Source of the DNA: Archangium gephyra
Lineage (GTDB): Bacteria; Myxococcota; Myxococcia; Myxococcales; Myxococcaceae
Reading direction: 5' to 3'
DNA length: 64,000 nucleotides
Assembly (NCBI GenBank): GCA_003243425.1
Contig: QFQP01000041.1
Coordinates: 34,166 to 98,165, forward strand
Shown: positions 59,708 to 64,000 of the stretch, one piece after another
Layout: each line of letters begins with the position of its first letter
How positions within the stretch are numbered: position 1 is the stretch's first letter
The notes under the pieces: generated by a model
Seen by the model: the letters and a program-made list of their open reading frames with translations, nothing else
Told to the model about the DNA's origin: nothing
The model's database searches: none
Translations under genes and position numbers: made by a program

Positions 59708-61489
59708 TCAGCCGATCTCGAGAACGCAGGTCGCGCTGCAGCCATCGCGATCGACGTTGTTACCGTCGTCGCACTGTTCACCCGCGTCCGGCGCGAACAC
59801 GCCATCGCCGCAGCCCACGCGCTTGCACCCGGGGCTGCACGTGCCGCCGTTGTTCTCGCCGTCATCGCATTCCTCTCCGGCGTCGGGCTGCTGGGCGCCG
59901 TCACCACAGAAGGGCCCGCGCGCCTGACACCCGGGCTGGCACCCGCCGTAGCGGCCATCGTTCACGCCGTCGTCGCAGGCCTCGAAGCGCGTCGCCACGC
60001 CGTCGCCACACCGCCAGTTGCACACCGACTTCGGCGCATTGAACCCGCGCAGCGTGAGCCGGTACTCCGAGCCCGTGGTGTGGCGCTCGGCCTGGAACAC
60101 CACCGCTTCGTACACACCGCCGTCGCGCAGGTTGTAGGTCGTCGCGCCCGCGGCATCGAGCGTCACGCCACCGGCCTGCGGGCCGTGCACGCCGCCCAGG
60201 TCCACCGCCAGCCGGCCGTTGATGAACACCCACACGTCGTCGTCACCGCGGAAGTCGAGCGACTCACCGCCCGCGTACGTGAACCAGTACCGGAGCTCGC
60301 TGGTGAAGTTGAAGTTGTGACCGTGCCGAATCGGCTCGAGGCCCGCGCGCACGAACCCCGCATCGTCCATCGGGAAGAACGCGGTGCTGTCGAACACGTA
60401 CGAGCCGTTGCCCTGCAGGTCGACCTGCAGCCGGCCGACCTCGGTCATGTTCACGCCCGGCGTGTCGCGGTACCACTGGTTGAAGGTGGCCGCGCCGTGC
60501 GTGCTCGGCGTGTCGGTGGCGCTCGCGTACACGGGCTTGCCGTCGGCGCCGAGCATCGGCGTCACCACGCCGCGGTCGTCCGTGTTCTTGTTCTCGAAGT
60601 CGATGTGACCACCGACCGAGCCCCACGGCATGAAGTCCCGGTACACGACGGGAATGCCGAGGCTCTGCTGCTGCATCGGCGTCTGGTCGTCACACACGAA
60701 GCCCGGCTCCTGCGCACACGTGGCCGAGCACCCGTCGCCCGCGCGCACGTTGCCGTCGTCGCAGCCTTCGCCGGTCTGCCGAATGCCGTCACCACACACC
60801 GCGGTGCACACGCCGTTGCTGCAGCGCGGCTCCGCGCGACAGAACACGTCGCAGCCGTCACCCAGGTCGTGGTTGCCGTCGTCGCACTGCTCGATGCCTT
60901 CCCTCACCATGTTGCCGCACAGCGTGCGCGCACAGTCCATGCCCTGCGTGGGGCACGCGTAGCCCTCTTCGATGGCGCAGCCCGCCGAGCAGCCGTCACC
61001 GCTCATGGTGTCGCCGTCGTCGCACTCTTCGAAGCCGGCGATGAAGCCGTCGCCACAGCGCTCGGCCACGCACGCCACGCCCACCGTGGTGCACACCCAG
61101 CCCGGCTCCACCTGGCAGGTCGCGCTGCAGCCATCGCCGCCGGTCGCGTTGCGGTCGTCACACACTTCGGGGCCGCTGCGCGTGCCGTCTCCGCACACGT
61201 GCATCACACCACCGCCCCCCGCGCCCCCGGTGCCCACGCCGCCACCCTGCGAGGCGCCGCCACCCGTCGCCGTGCCGCCGCCGGTCGTGCTTCCGCCTCC
61301 GCCGCCCGTTCCGCCGTCTTCGCCCGTCGAGCCGCCGCCGGTGCCGCTGGTCTGACACTGGCCGTTGACGCACACCTGCCCGGCGGCACACGCACTGGTG
61401 TTCTCACACGGTGCCGGGCCGCACTGACAGGCGCTCAACGAGAAGACTGCAGCGAGGACCACCGAGCGAAGAGCGAGAGTGCGCGTCAT
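59708..61489 (-). CDS. Fibro-slime lipoprotein with Myxococcus Cys-rich repeats
   Basis: A 593-aa lipoprotein (signal ending FSLSAC). An early Cys cluster (CGPAPCENTSACAAGQVCVN) is followed by a Gly/Ser/Thr linker. DUF4215 (Myxococcus cysteine-rich) repeats come next: CGDGTRSGPEVCDD, CGDGFIAGFEECDDG, LCGNMVREGIEQCDDG and CGDGIRQTGEGCDDG. A fibro-slime/PA14-like domain covers about residues 270-490 (VVYRDFMPWG, FPMDDAGF, RGDDDVWVFINGRLAVDLGG). More DUF4215 repeats end the protein (CGDGVFAPDAGEQCDD). Such proteins are surface structural or slime-associated proteins in myxobacteria. The start at 61489 is chosen for the lipobox. Confidence 0.92.
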   Translation of the reverse strand: MTRTLALRSVVLAAVFSLSACQCGPAPCENTSACAAGQVCVNGQCQTSGTGGGSTGEDGGTGGGGGSTTGGGTATGGGASQGGGVGTGGAGGGGVMHVCGDGTRSGPEVCDDRNATGGDGCSATCQVEPGWVCTTVGVACVAERCGDGFIAGFEECDDGDTMSGDGCSAGCAIEEGYACPTQGMDCARTLCGNMVREGIEQCDDGNHDLGDGCDVFCRAEPRCSNGVCTAVCGDGIRQTGEGCDDGNVRAGDGCSATCAQEPGFVCDDQTPMQQQSLGIPVVYRDFMPWGSVGGHIDFENKNTDDRGVVTPMLGADGKPVYASATDTPSTHGAATFNQWYRDTPGVNMTEVGRLQVDLQGNGSYVFDSTAFFPMDDAGFVRAGLEPIRHGHNFNFTSELRYWFTYAGGESLDFRGDDDVWVFINGRLAVDLGGVHGPQAGGVTLDAAGATTYNLRDGGVYEAVVFQAERHTTGSEYRLTLRGFNAPKSVCNWRCGDGVATRFEACDDGVNDGRYGGCQPGCQARGPFCGDGAQQPDAGEECDDGENNGGTCSPGCKRVGCGDGVFAPDAGEQCDDGNNVDRDGCSATCVLEIG

Positions 61490-61600
61490 GACGGGAGTCA
61501 GGTTCGCGCGGGACGTCGGGCAGGGCAACCGCGTGACCGCACGGCCCCCGCACATTTCTTCTGCTGGAGCACCTCGGCTCCACAGGTAGGCTGGAACGCT

Positions 61601-63826
61601 GTGGCCACCGGGACTGGGCTCGTCGTCGAAAACCTGACGCCGATTCGAAGACGAAACGGTTTCGAAGAGCTCGCTGGCGTCGCCGGCGGCCGCCCGGTGT
61701 CGGTGGGGGTGACCAACGCCGGCCTGTTCGCCGGGCCGCCTGCGTCGAACGGGTTCGCCGAAGCGGTGCGCAGCGCCCAGGCCGTCGAGCACGAGCACGT
61801 CGCGCGCACGCTGGCCATCGACCCTGCGGGTGAACTGCGCTGGGCGGTGGCGTGGGAGCGCGTCGAGGGCGTCACGCTCGACGAGGTGCTGCGCAAGCGC
61901 GGCGCGTTCTCACCCGACGAAGCGGTGCCGTTGATCGCCGCCGTCGCGCAGGCCATCTCTGCGGCGCACGCGCGCGGCGTTCTGCACGGAGATCTGTCGG
62001 CCGCGTGGGTGACGCTGCTTCACTCGCCGACCGGTTGGCAGGTGAAGGTCGCGGGCTTCGGGCTCGGCATGTTGTCGGCGTTCACCGGCGGGCCGCGGCC
62101 CACCATCGCCACCGACGTGAACGCGCTCGGCGGGCTGCTGCACGAAGTGCTCGTCGGCCGGCGGTCCGAAGGCCGGGTGGGTGCGCTGCCGCCCAACGCG
62201 CTGCACCTGACCGCGGTGGTGAACAAGAGCCTGGGCCTCGACGCCACGGCGGGCCGCTTTCGCAGCGCGACGGAGTTCGAAGGCGCCCTCTCTGACGCCA
62301 ACCGCACGCGCGTGAGCGGAGGTGTGGTGATGCAGGCCGCGCCGCCGCCCAGGCGCAGCGGGGTGACGGTGCGCACGCTGGGGCAGTGGCAGCTCGAGCA
62401 GCTGCTCGGCGAAGGCGCGATGGGGCAGGTGTTCCTCGCGCGGCACACGCTGTTGGGTCGGCAGGCCGCCATCAAGGTGCTGCGGCCCGAGCAGTACCAG
62501 CGGGAAGACCTGATTCAGCGCTTCTTCCAGGAAGCGCGCTCGGTGAATCAGATCAACCACGAGCACATCGTGGAGATCTCCGACTTCGGTCAGGAGCTGG
62601 GGCCCGATGGCCACCCGGTGGCCGTCTATTTCGTGATGGAGCTGCTGCAGGGGCAGACGCTGACCGAGCGGCTCGCGCGGGGCCCGCTGAGCATCGAGCG
62701 TGCGCTGCACATCATCAAGCAGCTCGCCTCGGCGCTGGCGGCGGCGCACCGGCTGGGCGTCGTGCACCGCGACGTGAAGACCGACAACGTGTTCCTCATC
62801 ACGCGCTCCGGTGATGCCGAGTACGTGAAGGTGCTCGACTTCGGCGTCGCCAAGCTCACGCAGCCCACGCACGCGGCGCCCACGGTCTCGACGATGGACG
62901 GCGCCATCATCGGCACGCCGACCAGCATGTCGCCCGAGCAGGCCTCGGGGGCGCCCGTCGACCAACGCGCCGACGTGTACGCAGTGGGCGTGCTGCTCTA
63001 CCTGTTGCTGAGCGGCCGCCTGCCCATCGACGCCGACAACTTCGGCAAGCTCATCGCGCTGCTGCTGACCCGGCCGCCGGACCCTTTGCCCGCGAAGAAC
63101 CCGCTGGGCGAACCGATTCCTCCGTGGCTGTCGGCGGTCACGCTCAAGTGCCTCGAGAAGGACCCTGCCAGGCGGCCCCAGTCGATGGACGAGCTCATCG
63201 GCAGGCTCACGCCGCCACCGGTGGCGAAGCCCAGGCCGTTGCCCGAGGTGGAAGAGCCCGTCGAGCTTCCGAAGTCGCGCCGCGGGCTGTTCGCGGGCGT
63301 GGGGCTGGTGGTGACGGCGCTCGTGGCCGGTGGCGTGTGGTGGACGTCTCGTACGCCCGACGAGCTCGCGGTGCCTCCGCCGGTGGAGGTGGTCGATGCG
63401 GGCACGCCGGTCGCCGTGGTGCCGGTGACCGAAGCGCCGGTGGTGACGGTCGACGCGGGGCCACCGCCGGCCATCGTCGACGCAGGCATCGAGGTGCCCG
63501 ACGCGGGGGTGAAGCCGAAGGTCCCCGAGAAGCCGGTGCCGTTCAACGAGACGCTGGTGAAGAAGGTGCTCTCGCGTGATGGGCGACGCGTGCTCGATTG
63601 CATCAGCCGGTATCGCCCGTCGTTGCCGAGTGGCGCGGGCGCGGTGTCGGTGCGGTGGACGGTGCAGATGAGCGGCGAGGTGACCGACGTGTCGATCGTC
63701 GACAGCCCGAGCAAGGGCACGCCGCTCGAGAAGTGCGTGGTAGCGGCGGTGAAGAGCTTCGACTTCCCGAAGCATCTGGGCCCCGCGCGCACGATGGTGT
63801 TGCCGTTCACGTACGCGGGGAATTGA
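61601..63826 (+). CDS. Pseudokinase-kinase-TM-AgmX Ser/Thr protein kinase
   Basis: A 741-aa kinase with two kinase folds. The first (about 1-235) is a pseudokinase: the catalytic loop reads HGDLSAAW instead of HRD, and the DFG position reads AGFGLG. The second (about 260-530) is complete: LGEGAMGQVFLARHTLL, AIKVLRPEQ, VVHRDVKTDN, LDFGVAK and IGTPTSMSPEQA. A TM helix is at about 563-582 (FAGVGLVVTALVAGGVWW). The periplasmic part has DAG-rich linkers and an AgmX/TonB-C-like end domain (RVLDCISRYRPSLPSGAG, VSVRWTVQMSGEVTDVSIVD, LEKCVVAAVKSFDFP). It may carry envelope signals to FHA proteins such as the one at 4626. The GTG start at 61601 fits the pseudokinase N-terminus. Confidence 0.9.
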   Translation: MATGTGLVVENLTPIRRRNGFEELAGVAGGRPVSVGVTNAGLFAGPPASNGFAEAVRSAQAVEHEHVARTLAIDPAGELRWAVAWERVEGVTLDEVLRKRGAFSPDEAVPLIAAVAQAISAAHARGVLHGDLSAAWVTLLHSPTGWQVKVAGFGLGMLSAFTGGPRPTIATDVNALGGLLHEVLVGRRSEGRVGALPPNALHLTAVVNKSLGLDATAGRFRSATEFEGALSDANRTRVSGGVVMQAAPPPRRSGVTVRTLGQWQLEQLLGEGAMGQVFLARHTLLGRQAAIKVLRPEQYQREDLIQRFFQEARSVNQINHEHIVEISDFGQELGPDGHPVAVYFVMELLQGQTLTERLARGPLSIERALHIIKQLASALAAAHRLGVVHRDVKTDNVFLITRSGDAEYVKVLDFGVAKLTQPTHAAPTVSTMDGAIIGTPTSMSPEQASGAPVDQRADVYAVGVLLYLLLSGRLPIDADNFGKLIALLLTRPPDPLPAKNPLGEPIPPWLSAVTLKCLEKDPARRPQSMDELIGRLTPPPVAKPRPLPEVEEPVELPKSRRGLFAGVGLVVTALVAGGVWWTSRTPDELAVPPPVEVVDAGTPVAVVPVTEAPVVTVDAGPPPAIVDAGIEVPDAGVKPKVPEKPVPFNETLVKKVLSRDGRRVLDCISRYRPSLPSGAGAVSVRWTVQMSGEVTDVSIVDSPSKGTPLEKCVVAAVKSFDFPKHLGPARTMVLPFTYAGN

Positions 63827-63917
63827 GCGCGTTCGTTCCACGCGTTCGTCGTCGGAGACGTGCGGTGCTCCTCTCGGGAGGTGAGCCCACGGAGTTTGTG
63901 CGTCCTCGCTCCAGATG
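63827..63917. other. Spacer after the kinase gene
   Basis: This spacer holds no gene. It leads from the kinase stop into the repeat-family copy. A short stem (GTGCTCCTCTCGGGAGGTGAGC, imperfect) may be a transcript end. Confidence 0.35.
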
Positions 63918-64000
63918 GGGAGAACGGCAGCCTCGATGGGGGACCGACGCGAAGGGTTCAGGCCCTGCTCATGTCGAACAGGCCCGCGGCGCCAACGAGG
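63918..64000. repeat. Inverted copy of the 33.2-kb repeat family, cut by the window end
   Basis: Read as the reverse complement, this matches 33197-33284 with few differences, including CCTCG..GGCGCCGCGGGCC, CCTTCGCGTC and GAGGCTGCCGT. Its hairpin reads CTGTTCG ACA TGAGCAG. Compared with 33093-33109 two stem positions changed, and both still pair (G-U). It runs past the window end. Confidence 0.85.

Noticed and set aside
58690..60042. Plus-strand Pro-rich frame across the Gly-rich repeat
   Set aside because: It arises from the 18-bp repeat read on the wrong strand. The minus strand has a lipoprotein signal and a ribosome site.

Overview
The window is a contiguous chromosomal segment of a GC-rich deltaproteobacterium-like organism, almost certainly a member of the Myxococcota. 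The signs are: strong GC bias at third codon positions, an FHA-type sigma-54 activator, very large hybrid histidine kinases, a Ser/Thr kinase with a C-terminal AgmX/TonB-like domain, a fibro-slime lipoprotein carrying Myxococcus-type Cys-rich (DUF4215) repeats, many lipoproteins with DAG-rich or Gly-rich linkers, and several outer-membrane barrel proteins of no named family. I see no rRNA, tRNA, CRISPR array, prophage or transposase. Nearly all sequence is coding, with genes on both strands and many 1 to 4 bp stop/start overlaps that define short operons.

Layout. 1-13.2 kb: the end of an unknown gene, an RpoH-like sigma factor, a FadL/OmpP1 porin, a Pro/Gly repeat lipoprotein broken by a 5-bp duplication, an FHA-EBP that lacks the GAFTGA loop, a 998-aa hybrid kinase, a four-gene partner-switching cassette (RsbT-like kinase, RsbX-like phosphatase, RsbT/W-like ATPase, SpoIIAA-like protein), an acyltransferase and mreB. 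13.4-22.4 kb: a TPR protein, a 5'-3' exonuclease, an epimerase, a decayed metallo-beta-lactamase lipoprotein and a LysR regulator. The epimerase and the decayed gene share a duplicated 57-bp operator module. Then come an internally duplicated barrel-like protein, a YfbK-like vWA lipoprotein, a small membrane protein and a PDZ protein. 22.9-33.3 kb: a ClpA/B-type AAA+ protein fused to a release-factor-2-like domain without GGQ or SPF, a 2OG-oxygenase-like gene with a DUF6438 lipoprotein, an ECF sigma/anti-sigma/secreted-protein operon, a barrel protein, a second hybrid kinase, and a gene-free block of repeats.

33.3-47.7 kb: a GT39-like membrane protein, a NAPE-PLD-like hydrolase, a lone EutQ cupin, a gulonolactone-oxidase-like flavoprotein divergent from an AraC regulator, a complete RND efflux operon (TolC-like, MFP, AcrB-like), a barrel protein, SurE, a diacylglycerol-kinase-like protein and a small CpaC N-domain protein. 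48-64 kb: a Cys-rich repeat lipoprotein, a large ATPase-TPR protein with an altered P-loop, a Tat-exported PhoD phosphatase, a translationally coupled CarboxypepD_reg/FecR pair, a small stress-type protein with a clear terminator, a Gly-rich repeat lipoprotein, the fibro-slime lipoprotein, and a pseudokinase-kinase-TM-AgmX protein. The window ends inside another copy, inverted, of the repeat found near 33.2 kb.

Most genes serve signalling and envelope functions. The most unusual items are the AAA+/RF2 fusion, the duplicated LysR-type operator module, and the dispersed repeat whose hairpin keeps its pairing between copies.
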